Assembly: GCA_002104945.1 (NCBI GenBank) | Contig: MCFH01000021.1 | Coordinates: forward strand, 248,001-312,000 | Length of the DNA: 64,000 nt | Source: Piromyces finnis | Lineage: Eukaryota > Neocallimastigomycota > Neocallimastigomycetes > Neocallimastigales > Neocallimastigaceae | Direction: 5' to 3' | Shown here: piece after piece, positions 34,100 to 51,572 of the stretch | Layout of the letters: the number at the start of each line of letters is the position of its first letter | Position numbering within the stretch: position 1 is the first letter of the stretch | Translations under genes and position numbers: made by a program | The notes under the pieces: model-generated | Databases searched by the model: none | What the model was told of the DNA's origin: nothing | What the model saw: only the letters and a program-made list of their open reading frames with translations

Positions 34100-34750
34100 T
34101 TAATCAGGGTAAAAGTCAGTATATTTAATTTTACTGTGAACAAACCATCCTTCTAAATCATCTTTGGTTCCTTGAATATCGAAAACAAGTTTCCATGTTT
34201 TATAACATTTACCAGTCCAGTCGGTATACTTAAATCTAACTAATTTGCTTGATTTATCTTCAAATTTATCTAATTTTATATCACCAAAAGAAGAAGCATC
34301 CGTTAAAAATGCATCTACAGTACATTTATTGTTACGATCATTTACACAATGTCCTGAATATAAATAGCCATAGATATAAACATCGAAATAATAATTATAA
34401 CTATAAATAGAAGCGACCATACTAACGAATTCATCAGTATCATCATGTTCTTTTCTTAAGGTTTCTTCGGTAGTAGCCACTGGGGTTGTCATATACCATA
34501 TTGTATTATAAATATTAAATGTAATTTCACCGAAACCAATATTACAAGTTTTTGTATTATCACCACAGGTAATACTAGTTAAAGGGGGAACCGTAGTTCT
34601 TTTGAAATTACTTAAATCAACACCAATATCAATAACATCTTCTACATTTTCATTTGTATTATTATTATTATTATTATTATTTAAATTGTGACCATTACAG
34701 CAATTTAATAATGTTAATAATACTGGAATTATTTTATAACTGATTTTCAT
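34100..34750 (-). CDS. Small secreted protein, lineage-specific
   Basis: A single exon of 216 residues. Residues 1-20 form a clear signal peptide (MKISYKIIPVLLTLLNCCNG), followed by an Asn tract (24-31). The mature part has five cysteines at about 62, 69, 135, 143 and 182, in ITCGDNTKTC, GHCVNDRNNKC and TGKCYKTW. Aromatic residues are frequent (YSYNYYFDVYIYGYLYSG), suggesting a beta-rich extracellular domain. There is no glycoside hydrolase, dockerin or carbohydrate-binding signature I can name. The gene is convergent with the SH3 gene. The start is fixed by the signal peptide, and long T runs lie just upstream on the plus strand. Confidence 0.82.
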   Translation of the reverse strand: MKISYKIIPVLLTLLNCCNGHNLNNNNNNNNTNENVEDVIDIGVDLSNFKRTTVPPLTSITCGDNTKTCNIGFGEITFNIYNTIWYMTTPVATTEETLRKEHDDTDEFVSMVASIYSYNYYFDVYIYGYLYSGHCVNDRNNKCTVDAFLTDASSFGDIKLDKFEDKSSKLVRFKYTDWTGKCYKTWKLVFDIQGTKDDLEGWFVHSKIKYTDFYPD

Positions 34751-36137
34751 TTTTTTTCTTTTTTTCTTTTTTTTTTTTTTTTGATATTATTTCAGAAATT
34801 CGTATTTTTTTTTATTTTATTTTTGTTTATTTCTTTTAATTATATTTTTTAAATAAAAAAGAAACTTATTTTTATGGAAAATATCTATTTAAGGATATAT
34901 ATATCAATAGTATCGATATAGGGTATAAAATAATAAACTTTTCACTCTAAAGATATTTACAAAATAGTTTTTCTAAAAATTAAAAATTTTTTTTTTTTAC
35001 CAAATTTTATATATATATATATAAAAGTATTTTTATATTATTATTTTTAAAATATATTATTTATTTTATATTAAAGAAGGGTGACTAATGATTTCTTAAA
35101 AATTAATATTAATATTAAAAAATGATATATAAAATATAAGAAAAGTTTTTTTGTTTTTTTTTTTTATAATTACTTTATTACAGGTGACGTTTTCATTTCA
35201 TTTTACTATTTATTTATCAATTTAATATTGGCAAGTTAAATATAAATTAAATAAGAAAAAAGGAATTTCATTATAATTTAATCAGCAAATGAAAAGAAAG
35301 TTTTAATTTAAAATTAAGCTATTTTTAACTCTTTTCATTGCACAAAATCTTTTAAATTGATATTAATCCTAAAATAATTTTTTTATTAAAAGTTATAATT
35401 AGAAATTTAATAAAATATATTTGATATTTGATAGAAATAAAATATTGAATAAACATTTATTAAATTTAAAATATACACACCACTTTTTTTACTAATAAAA
35501 TAAAATATATATATATATATATTAATAATTATTTTTAACAATTATATTCTATATTTTGTTATCTTTTTTTTTTTTAATATCAAAAACTGTATGAAAAATA
35601 ACACATTTCTTTTAAAATAATAATAAAGCATTTCATGATAAAACTTAAAAATAGTTAGTATACAAGTATACAATATCTCTTCTTTGTATTCATTTTTTTG
35701 ATTATTAAAAATAGTATTTTTATTTAATTAGGTATATTGTTATTTTTTTTTTTTTTATTTTTTTAAAATTTTTTAAATTTTTATTATTAATTTCTACTAA
35801 AAATTATTTTAATTGATATATAATACAAAAGTTTATCTTTAATAAAATTACTACATATAAAATGTTTTTTGGCTGTTTTGATTTTTTGATTTTTTTTTTT
35901 TTTTATTTATTTTTTTGTTTTTGTTTTTTTTCTTGTACATATGGAGATTGATGTTGTTTTCCTTCTTTTTCATTCTTTTAAATTAAGAGTTTATATATAT
36001 ATTTTTATTTTTTATATTTTTAGAGAGTTGTAAATTTTCATTTTTTTTTCGTTTATTCGTTCTTCCATTTTTTTTTTTTTTTTTTTTTTTGAAAAATAGT
36101 CCATTATTTTTAATTTATTAATTATACATAAGTATTG

Positions 36138-36180
<43 letters not shown>

Positions 36181-37138
36181 TTAAGAATTTTATTATTGAA
36201 TGAGATTTCTTTCTTTCTTTACGATTCACTTTATTTTGTTCTTCTTTTCCCTAAATTATTTTAGAGTGTTTCTTCTTAAACTTTAATCAATTTTCTGTTT
36301 CTTAGCATTGGATAGTGTATAATTTTTTTTTGTTATAATGGGCTGTTAAAAAAAAACATTTCGTAATATTATTATTAGAGAAAACTTTTTATATAAACCT
36401 GCTTTTTATTTATTACGCTGTTTTATATATATATATCAATGAGTAAATAATAACCATTATTTTATATAAATGGATTTTTCTTTTTAATAATAAATAAATT
36501 AAATTAAAATTAATAATAAACAAAAAAAAAAATACTTTTTTTAAAAATAAAAAATTTATTAATAATTCTTTCATAATGTTAATTATATTAAAAAAGGTAC
36601 TATATAATCAAAAAATAAAATTTTATTAGATTTTTCCTTTTCTATATTATGACATGAATTAATGATAATAATATATATAATATAATAATAATAAAAAGGA
36701 AATAATCATGTTTTAGTTGCGGGTTTTTAATGATTTCAAATATACTAATATGTAATGTGCATTTACGAGTCTTATAAATTGTATTGCAAAACATTTTTTT
36801 TTTCTTTTGATATATACTTTGTGTGACGAAGCAATGATTTTCAATAATGAATTATATATATTTCAACGGTTTGATAATACTTTTTATATTTCTGAAATCC
36901 TGATGATGTATAAATATGTTAGATTCTTTATGTTCCATTATTCTATTGAAATCATTGAAATCCTTTATTAAATATAACGATGAATAAAATAGATATATTA
37001 AAAATACAATTTTATAAATAAAAAAAAACCAAGATAGAAATTACTTTAGTTCCCAATAATATTATATATATAGGTTATAGGCTAAACATTTTTTAGTATT
37101 TTGCAAAATTTTGGTATCTATATTTTTGTAATTATTCT
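34751..37138. other. Spacer between two minus-strand genes
   Basis: No gene recognised. It is dominated by T-rich tracts, including a run of nearly 40 Ts at 36141-36179. The part nearest 37138 is probably the 3' UTR of the mitoferrin-like gene, and the part nearest 34751 the promoter of the secreted-protein gene. Confidence 0.6.
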
Positions 37139-38092
37139 TTAAACTCTAATTTCGTTTTCATTTTTCTTGATATTCTTTTGTAGAATATATTTACAAAATT
37201 CATAAGCTGTCCAACTTATTGCTGTAGATGGCATATTGTAAAGCATTCTAGGAATCACACCCTTTGTGAATCCCATTAAGCCATTTCTTTGGTATATAAT
37301 TTTCGAAGCTTCCCATAATCCATTGGCACGAGAAATAGCTACATCATGAGATGTTCCACGAAGTTGAAGTAATGTTTTACTGACATCTAATGGATTTGTT
37401 ATGATAGAAGCTACACCACCTGCCATAGCACCTGCAATTATATGTGATTTTGGATCATATTTACCAGATGGATTTAACTTTTTACGATAATACTCATAAA
37501 TAATAAAATGTATTGAATTGAATGGGATATTCATTAATAGAGTAGTTGGATAAGAGACATAAAAGGCACCTATACCTTCCTTATGCAATATTTTCATACC
37601 ACAATTAATCATATTACCAGAAGCATGTTCTATCTGTTGTCTTTGTTTGATGACATCAAATGGATTTAAAAAAGCTTCACTTAATACAGTAGCAATAGCA
37701 CCAGCACCAGCCTCCTTAATATGACTTTTTCCTTCAATAATATTCATTTTATGTTTAAAAAATTCATAACTACCATAGTAAACTGCATGTGCAGGACCAG
37801 CACCCCAAAACATAGAACCAACGCCTTTCCATAAACCCTTTAAATTGTATGTATTTTTGAGAGATACGCTTTTTTCTGAAATCATTTGTAATCTTGTTTT
37901 AATACTATCTACGGGGAACATAACACAATGCTCTGCTATGCCTGCTAATGTACCAGCACCTGCATTAACTAATAATGATTGAGACGGTATAGATTCATAG
38001 TCTTGTTCTTCCACTACTTTTTTTTCAATTTCAATTGATTTTATATTGGTGGTAGTAATTGGTTCTTCGAGCTTAAATATTGATTTTAACAT
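37139..38092 (-). CDS. MRS3/MRS4: Mitoferrin-like mitochondrial carrier (probable organellar iron importer)
   Basis: An intronless gene of 317 residues, the usual carrier length. It has three repeats, each with a PX[DE]XX[KR] signature: FPVDSIKTR (about 59-67), LNPFDVIKQR (142-151) and TNPLDVSKTL (232-241). Mitoferrin-type contact motifs are present at the even helices: WGAGPAHAVYYGSYE (helix 2), MNIPFNSIHFIIYE (helix 4) and MPSTAISWTAYEF (helix 6). Together these favour the MRS3/MRS4/mitoferrin subfamily, which imports ferrous iron for Fe-S cluster assembly. Anaerobic gut fungi have hydrogenosomes instead of respiring mitochondria, so the protein probably sits in the hydrogenosome inner membrane; that location is inferred. 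The acidic N-terminal extension of about 35 residues shows no obvious targeting helix. Confidence 0.93.
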   Translation of the reverse strand: MLKSIFKLEEPITTTNIKSIEIEKKVVEEQDYESIPSQSLLVNAGAGTLAGIAEHCVMFPVDSIKTRLQMISEKSVSLKNTYNLKGLWKGVGSMFWGAGPAHAVYYGSYEFFKHKMNIIEGKSHIKEAGAGAIATVLSEAFLNPFDVIKQRQQIEHASGNMINCGMKILHKEGIGAFYVSYPTTLLMNIPFNSIHFIIYEYYRKKLNPSGKYDPKSHIIAGAMAGGVASIITNPLDVSKTLLQLRGTSHDVAISRANGLWEASKIIYQRNGLMGFTKGVIPRMLYNMPSTAISWTAYEFCKYILQKNIKKNENEIRV

Positions 38093-39247
38093 TTTTATTT
38101 TTATTAAATGATATGTATAAAATTTAAAAATAGCAATGAATGTAAATGTGAAATCTAATTTTAAATAAGATTTATTGATATTTCAATCTCTATTATTATA
38201 ATTGTATAGGATATCAAGATATTGATAATTAATTTTAATATTATTATTAATGTATTATATTTTACAATATTAAATAATGGTTCAAGCGAATCAAATATGC
38301 CAAAATCTTAATATTTTTTATTTCATAAAATCTGTATTTATATTTAAATGATTTTTTTCTTTAATTGATGATATTAATAGAATTATTTAAATTTTATTAA
38401 TATTTATTATGTTTTCTTTCTCTTTTTTTAAAAATAAAAAAAAAAAATTATACACTATGGTATCTTGAATTCTTTTATAAAAATTCCAATTAAGGTTTTG
38501 TGTATAATAATAGTTTAAAAAGAGACAAAGGTATAATTATATTAAATAATAATATATAGTCATGAAAGTACAATATATTCTGATATTGAATTTTGTTTTT
38601 TTTTTAACACTTTTTTTCATAAAACTCTTTCAATTACTATATTGTTACTTTTACTTGTTGGTGTGAGTGTGTGTTTAAAAAAAATTTTTTACTACATTTT
38701 TTTTTTTTAACAGTTATTTTTTGTTTCTTTTATACTATTGAAAAAAAAGATCATTTATTATATATTAATTATATGTAAAATGTATTCTATAATATACTTG
38801 AACATATATTAAATTAAATTACCAATTAAATTAAAATAATTTAGTAAAGTTTTAACAACATTAATTGGAAATGATAACAAATATTTTTTTTACGGAAGGC
38901 AAAGTTGATAATGTTTTATATTATTAAATAAAATAAAAATATTATGCGCTGCTAGGATAACAAAAAAAAAAAAAGGAAAACGCAATGGCGAAAGAATGAA
39001 TTTAATTAAAAGAAATAAAATTAAAAAAAATATAATATCGGGCTTTTATTCAACAAAAAAATCAATCACTTTTTTTTTTTTTTAAATCAATTAAAATATA
39101 CAAATATACATCTATTAGGTCTATTAGGTCTATTAGGGTGTAGAGTATAAAGCAAAATACTTTTTTCATTATATAGGAAGTAGATCAGGTAAAATAAATC
39201 ATTTATGATTATATAAAAGTATCAATAAAGGGTAACTTTTACTATTA
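38093..39247. other. Spacer
   Basis: Probable promoter of the mitoferrin-like gene next to 38093. A triple TCTATTAGG tandem repeat lies at about 39110-39137. No gene recognised. Confidence 0.55.
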
Positions 39248-39361
39248 TTATTCTTTAATCCTTGATAATAAAATAGCAATAGTTGTTAGGATGATGAGGA
39301 TAAGAATAATAGTTACATTAGCCTTACCATAATTCTTACCATCCTTTTTGTTAGTATTCAT
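39248..39361 (-). CDS. Putative 37-residue single-helix membrane microprotein
   Basis: A short open frame below usual length cut-offs. The N-terminus is Lys-rich (MNTNKKDGKNYGKAN), then one hydrophobic helix (about residues 16-33, VTIILILIILTTIAILL), then SRIKE and a stop. The codons support it: AAG, GGT, GCT, ATC and CTC are used more than in random AT-rich DNA here, as in the FKBP gene that appears highly expressed. No family is assigned. Its size resembles small ER or organelle membrane subunits, but it lacks motifs I can match. A GTAAGT lies just upstream of the ATG, so a further 5' exon or a different start cannot be excluded. Confidence 0.5.
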   Translation of the reverse strand: MNTNKKDGKNYGKANVTIILILIILTTIAILLSRIKE

Positions 39362-40619
39362 TCCTACACTTACTAAATAATATATTATATATTACAATCA
39401 AACGCTATACGTAAAATATTCCATAAATTTATTTCCTTATTTTTTATTGGCTAATGATTCATTGATATAGGAAAAAATATTGTATGTCAATATATTACAA
39501 TATATTACAATATATATTGAATATAAATGTAAACTTTGTTTTTTCCTATTTTTTAATTCATAAAAAAATTAATAATAAAAAGTGAAAAATAAAAAATGAA
39601 TATTTTATTCATGGTAAAAATAACAAAGGTTTTTTTTTTTTTTTTTTACTTAAGTCAAATAATAAAAAGAGGATAAAAAATAAAAAAATAAAAAAAAGCA
39701 ATAAGGAAAATAACAAGATGATAATTGGAGAAAACCCACATTAAATCTACAAAAAACATATATTTATAATATTTATTATTGACTAGTAATTCTTTCAATG
39801 TTTGGAAAAGAAAGATTTAAAATGAAAAGAAATTTAATATGTATTGTTAATACAACTACTTTTTATTCTATTGTCTTTGCAACAACAGAATATTGTTATT
39901 TCTTACTTACAATAATTATTTTAAACTTTTATTAAAAGAGAAAAAAGCATGTCATTATGATTTCTTAATAAAATTAAATTAAATTTTAAAAATAAATTAT
40001 TTTATTAAAAAAAAATATATATATAAAATATATAAAATATAAAATTTTAAAAATAAAAACAATTAGGGAATCAATCCAATCATATGAAGAAAAATAAATT
40101 TAAAGTTTGAATTTTTAAATAGTGGTAGGCGTAGGCATAAAAACTCCACTAAAGTTAAACTTTACCAATTAATGTTTAGGTAAAAGCAATTCTAATTTTA
40201 ATGATGCCTTTTAATAAATAAAAATAATTTTATTTTATAAAAGAAAATGAATATGAAGAATGTTTTTAGTCTTATAAGAAAGAATATATATACTACATAA
40301 AGCATTGAAGTATTGCTAAGATATTATGATAATCTAATGATTGTAATTAAATTTTATTTTTTTTTTTTTTTAAATGATATTAATGTAACTTTTTATAAAA
40401 GAAAATAAATGAAAGAAAATATAAAAATTAATAATAAAGGAAATCGATTTGTTCTTTCATAATTTAAAATTTTTTTATTTATTTGTTTCTATTATTGGTA
40501 ATAGTTTTTATAAATACCACATTCTTTAATTCAATATATAATATAATTATGTCTATACATGTCTACCTATTATCTAAATATTAAATATTCTTAATTCATT
40601 CGTTATTACTGCTAACTAC

Positions 40620-40674
40620 GGGTTCAAATTACCGATGTTAAACCACAGGTATAAAATAATTACTACTTGAACCC
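40620..40674. repeat. Inverted repeat GGGTTCAA ... TTGAACCC
   Basis: The perfect 8-bp arms at 40620-40627 and 40667-40674 are separated by 39 nt of AT-rich sequence. GGTTCAAATTACC resembles a tRNA T-arm/B box, but no cloverleaf can be folded around it. Confidence 0.5.
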
Positions 40675-40777
40675 AAAAATGTTCCGAAGGATATTAAAAA
40701 TCGCATTTTAATTCTTTGTAATAAAACACTTTTAAAGCCTTTCTTTACTTTTTTTTTCAAATATATGTCCGTCCCTA

Positions 40778-41104
40778 TTTTTCTTTAATCGCTCATTTGA
40801 GAATAAATAGAAAAGATAATAGAAAATATGATATAAAGCATTCTAGTCATAAAAAAAACTTATAAATTATTATTAGCATCTTTTAATCTATAAAAATTAC
40901 TACATTCTTTACTTTTTTCTAATCGTTCATTTGAGAGGTATAGGGAATATTGTATTGATAAATAAAATAATTAGAAAAGATAATAGAAAATGTAATATGA
41001 TCTAAAGGAACTTTTATTACTTAATTATAATAGTTAGGAATCAAATATATATAGAGCATTCTAGTCATAAAAAACTATAAATTATTATCATTTTTTAATC
41101 TATT
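40778..41104. repeat. Imperfect direct duplication
   Basis: Unit 1 (about 40778-40891) and unit 2 (about 40911-41104) share, in order, TTTCTTTAATCGCTCATTTGAG (TTTCTAATCGTTCATTTGAG in unit 2), AGAAAAGATAATAGAAAAT, GCATTCTAGTCATAAAAAA, ATAAATTATTAT and TTTTAATCTAT. Unit 2 carries an extra 80 bp or so. No coding content is seen. Confidence 0.75.
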
Positions 41105-42224
41105 ATTTTTTTTTAAAAAAAAAAAAAGTTAAAAAAAAAATACTTAAGAATTCATATTCTTTTTTTATTTCTTGTTATATAAAACCGAAAATATAATTGA
41201 CTTCAAGTATTTAAAAACTATACCATCGACTTTATAACAAAAATTTATTACATTTAGAAATAATACATAATAGTATATTTTACTATTAATAAGGTACATT
41301 ATAATCACTACTAGAAGAATATATCAAAGTATACATTAAAAAAAAACTTCATTATTATTCTTTATAATTTTTTTTATTTTATATTCAATAAAATATCCAA
41401 ATACTAATATATTCTAATTTATTTGAATTGATTTCTCATAAAAAATAAGAAATGACATTATTTTAATAATGTCATTTATAACACATTATTTTAAGGTGTT
41501 ATAGATATGCTTAAAATAATAAGGCATTTATTAATAATGAATCTAAACTTGTCTTTTAAATATATTTGAAATAATAAACACTAATAATAAACTCGAATTT
41601 TAAAACCAAACTATTTTTACTTTTTTTTTGTTGATATATATAAAAAAAAATATCTTAAGCATGGTTAAGAAGTATCAAGTAAAATACATTATTAAGTTAA
41701 ATTAGTTATTTTTTTTTTATGCTTAATAAAAATAAATTATCTTTTATATAATAATGTTAATTTTCGAATTATAAATAGAAATTATTTTACTTCAGTTAAA
41801 GTATAATATATGTTTAAAATATATATCTTTTCATTTTTTAGTTGTTTCTACAATATTTGAAACCAACCTTTCGCAAATTATTTTTATAAAATTAAAGTTT
41901 TTAATATAAATTATTTAGCCAATCATATTAAAAAATCTTAAATACAAAAAGAGAATATGTCAAAAGATCACCACAAATTATTTGAATATTAAGTATTATA
42001 AAGATTATTATAATTAATATTTCTTTAAAAAAATAATGACATATTGTAATAAAATAGATTTACCAAAAAATGAATTTATATATACACACAATACTATATG
42101 TATTAAAAGATGTAATTAAGGGTTTTGGTATTTTTTATTTAATAATTGAATATTTTATATTTGTAGCTATAATTATATAGCTATAATTATATAATGATAA
42201 ATATTTATGATTTATATATATATA

Positions 42225-42520
<296 letters not shown>

Positions 42521-42832
42521 TAGTATTGGTTCTAATAAAATAACAAAATATAGTCTTATTAAAACATCATTTAAAACTCTTTTTTTCATTTAATATTAAT
42601 TGTAAATGATTTTACTTTAATGTACGATTAAATAAATATTTAATTAATATAAATTAATTAATTTAATTTTGAAATAATAATTAATCAAATTACCAATAAA
42701 TATTTTTATAGTGTTAATTTTGGTATTAATATATCAGGTTATATTTATTTTTTTTTTTTTTCTCTAAACTTTAAAAAAATATTAAATAATTTTTTCAAAG
42801 TAGAATTAAAAAATTAATATAATATAAAAAAA

Positions 42833-44582
42833 ATGGCTAAGAACAATTCTGCTGCTAAAAAGGTCCCAAAGAAGACTGGACCAAATGAAAAGATTCCAGA
42901 ACCAAGTTACAACCATTTTGGTACTCTTAAGGCTATGCTTGTTGGTGTAGTCATTGGTACTTCTCTCATTTGTTTATTAATGAGTGGTTACTTAGACAAA
43001 TTCTTATATAAAAACACTGATATTAATATCGCCAACAGTGAATCCACTGCTACTCCATCTGTTACTAGCAAGATTCCAGTTAACCTTCCACCAAAGATTA
43101 CCGCTCAACCAAAGAACGTTCCAAAGTCAACTAATGTTAAGGGTCCAAATGAACCAGGATACAGAGTCTCTGGTGGTGAAACCTCTACTGGTGAAAAGGG
43201 ATGGATTAAGGAAGTCGTTACTCCAGGTAAGCATACTCTACATAAAAAAAATATAATTAAAATATATAAATAAAAAACAAACAAAATAATAATAATAATA
43301 ATAATAATAGATGAAAAGTAAATAAAAAAAAATGAATAGAAAAGTAGAAGTAATAATAAAATAGTAGTTGAAATAAATAAATAAAAATTAAAAATAAATA
43401 ATTCAATAGAGTGGTATTAGAAAAAATTAATAAATAGATTAAAAGTGCAAAAGAGTAATAAAGTAAAATACAGATTAAATTGATGATTCATTTTTCAGTA
43501 TTTAAATTGAAAAATATATATTAATAAAAAAATAATTATTCAGTAAATAAATATTTTACAATAATTAACATATCTATCTATATTTTTTAAAAAATATATA
43601 CATATATCAATAGGTGATGGAAAGTCTTTCCCAAAGAAGGTAAATAAAAATTTTCTTTGTCATATTTTAAAAAACTAAATAGTTTTACTAAAATTATGCA
43701 TTTATTATAATTATAAATAATAAATAGGGTGATGTTGTTGTTATGCACTGTATGTGATTTAGTATCCACTTAATAATTTTTTAAGATAATTAATTTAATA
43801 ATTATTATTTAATATAAACTTGTTAATATTTTTTATTTTAAATTATAATTTTTTATCATTGTAATAGACGTTGGTAAAGTAAGTATTTAAAATGAATTTA
43901 TAAGCGACGAAGATATATAATTTTAAAATGAATAGAAAAAATATTAATAATAATTATTTTAATTAATTTTAAATTGATTATTTATAGTTAGCTAATGGTA
44001 AGGTTTTCGATTCCTCCAGACAAAGAGGTCAACCATTCAGAACTGTCATTGGTGTTGGTCGTCTTATTAGAGGTAAGTTTAAAAAATATTTTTTAAAATA
44101 TATATATTTATATATATTTTTACTTATCACTAAGTGATATTTATTTTATCTCTATCTTTTTATTTTATAGGTTGGGATGAAGGTATTCCAACCATGAGTC
44201 TTGGTGAATCTGCTGTTTTAAGTATTACCCCAGAATACGGTAAATGAAAGATAATATTTAAATAAATACCAAAAAAAAAAAAAAAGAAGAGAAATAGAGA
44301 AATAAAAGAACAATGAAAAATTTTAAATATTTATAAATAAGAAATTTGAGTAAATATCTAATCAATCAAATGTACATATCCAAAAAAAAAAATAGGTTAT
44401 GGAGCTCGTGGTGCTGGTGCTAGTATTCCACCAAACGCTGATTTAATCTTTGAAGTAAGTTTCATTATATAAATAACAATATTTATATAATAATATTATA
44501 TTAAAATTAATGTTAATTTATTAACTTAATTTTTATTTATATTTTAAAGGTTGAACTTCTTGAAATTGTTCCAAAGAATTAG
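42833..44582 (+). CDS. Membrane-anchored FKBP-type peptidyl-prolyl isomerase
   Basis: Eight exons: 42833-43226, 43614-43639, 43728-43749, 43868-43878, 43988-44072, 44171-44239, 44396-44454 and 44550-44582. They give 232 residues in frame. The N-terminus is Lys-rich and precedes one hydrophobic helix (about 33-53, VGVVIGTSLICLLMSGYL); a polar linker runs to residue 130, then one FKBP domain. FKBP12-type pocket residues are visible: Tyr in MHYVGK, Asp in VFDSS, Phe in QPFR, LIRGW, Tyr in EYGYG and Phe in LIFEVELLEI. The usual His in the 80s loop (YGxxGH) is Ala here. It should catalyse Xaa-Pro cis-trans isomerisation. The basic N-terminus suggests a type II anchor with the domain in the secretory lumen, which is inferred. 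Codons are richer in C/G endings than its neighbours, suggesting high expression. Confidence 0.93.
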
Positions 44583-45902
44583 ATAATTAGTAGTAAAGGA
44601 AAGATAAAAATAATAAACAAAAGAATTAAAAAAAAAATCATGGATTTATTATTCATTAATGATTTTCAAATTGCAAATAAATAAAATATATAAAAAAATT
44701 AAAAATTAAAAAAAATTATTGTATAAATAATAGAAACAAGAAAAACATATTAATGTTAAAATAAACATATAATAAAAAAATAATAATAAATAAAATAATA
44801 TAAAATAAATAAAATATTATGAAAAGATTAAGGTGTTTTTATGTATAAATATTTAATAATTATATGAATAAATATCTAATATTATTAGCATAACTGAAAG
44901 ATAATATTATAAGTTTTGTTGGAATCCTACGTTTTTAATTATATGTATGACATTATTCCTTTTGTTATTTATCAGTTATAATAAACATTTACTCCTTTGT
45001 AGGCAAAGGAAAATAAAAAGTGATTTAAAATATTTTAAAACAATTTTCATTAAAATCCTTTTTTTTTTAAAAAAAAAAAAAAGATAAAATTAAAAATATA
45101 AAAACTAATAAAATATTCGTTTTTATTTTTGTATTCCTTTTATTATTATTATTTGATAACTTCAGTTAGAATGGATGTCACAATTTTTAAGAACAATAAT
45201 AAATAAGCAAGTGTTTTATTACTAAACATATTTTATAAATGTTTACAAAATTTTTAAAGGTGTATGATTCTTATCAAATATTCTTTGAGTAAATCTATTT
45301 GACTATATTCTTTCATTTCTATATAAAAATAAATAAATAAAAAATAACAAAACCTTTACTATAGTTAACCTAATCCTTAAAGTTAACTTTTTTATTATGA
45401 TAAAGATTTCTTGGAAAAAAATTTAATTTTAATTTCGCTATTTATTATTAAATTAAACTCATTATATATTAATATATTAAATTATATTGGTAAATTAATT
45501 ATCTTTTTTAATTAGCTAAATTAAAGAAAGAGTTAACAAAAGTAGAAATCTGTTCTGAAATTTACATTTCATATTATTATCGAAAAAAAAAAAAAAATAA
45601 ATTAAACATTAATAAAATTTAATAGGAATAAAGCAAAACAAAGCGAAACAAAAATTAGTATTCACAATTAAATAATCTTTTTAAATTTTAATTTAAAAAG
45701 ATTTAATAAGAGTTTATTTTTTTTTATATTTCATTTCAATTTCAATTAAAAATTAAAATTAAAATTAAAATTATAGCATTTTTAACAAAAAAAAAAAAAA
45801 AAAAAAAAAAAAAAGACTTTATTATAAAATAAATGATATTATAAATAGTTTTTTTTTATTCAGACATTTTAATATTTCTTTATTTAATATATTAAAAAAA
45901 AT
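44583..45902. other. Spacer between FKBP and APC2 genes
   Basis: No gene recognised. A T10A14 palindrome at 45059-45082 and a long A run (45788-45814) are the main features. Confidence 0.6.
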
Positions 45903-50819
<4,917 letters not shown>

Positions 50820-51572
50820 TTTTTTATTTATTTATTTTATATATTAATGGAAAAGAAGTGAAATTAAAACAGTTATGTAGTTAATCATTATTACTTGTGA
50901 ATAGTAATACCTTTTTTAACAATTAATAATTATAAATCAGTATCATCAATTTATTATCATTATTATTATTATTATTATTTTTGACTCTATTCATTTATGC
51001 TGTTAAATATGTTGTTTATTTTGATAAAATAGTATACCGTTTTTTTTTTAATATAATATTTATCTATTTAAAAATTGCATAATTTATAAAGTATTATATA
51101 TAAAACTTTATTTCTAAATATCATATTTTATTTGTATAATTTAAAACTCTACTACTACTACTACTACTACTAATAATAATAATAATAATAATAAAAAGTA
51201 GAATTTATATAATTTAAATTTTTAATCCAAAACTTGTTACACAATTTACGTTTTTATACTTCAAATTAATAATATTAATGAAATATATATATATATATAA
51301 ACAAAAAAGGAAGCAATGATAATATAATACACACACATAAACATTTTTATCTTCATCTTAAAATAAAGATAATTTTTTAAGGGATCATAAATTTTATTTT
51401 TCAATAGAGTATAAATCTAATAAATTAAAATTTTATTTTCTATGTGATGGTTATTTATATGACAATTAAAAAATTAAATTATTTATATATAAATATATAG
51501 ATGATTAATAAATAAATAAATAAATAAATAAATAAATATATATATATATATATTTCATTTGGAATTATTTAA
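50820..51572. other. Convergent spacer between APC2 and RAD17
   Basis: Probable 3' UTRs of both genes. It holds short (ATT)n near 50963, (CTA)n running into (ATA)n at 51151-51195, and (AATA)n at 51508-51538. No gene recognised. Confidence 0.6.

Noticed and set aside
40610-40690. Possible tRNA because of GGTTCAAATTACC
   Set aside because: No acceptor stem, D-arm or A box can be placed on either strand.
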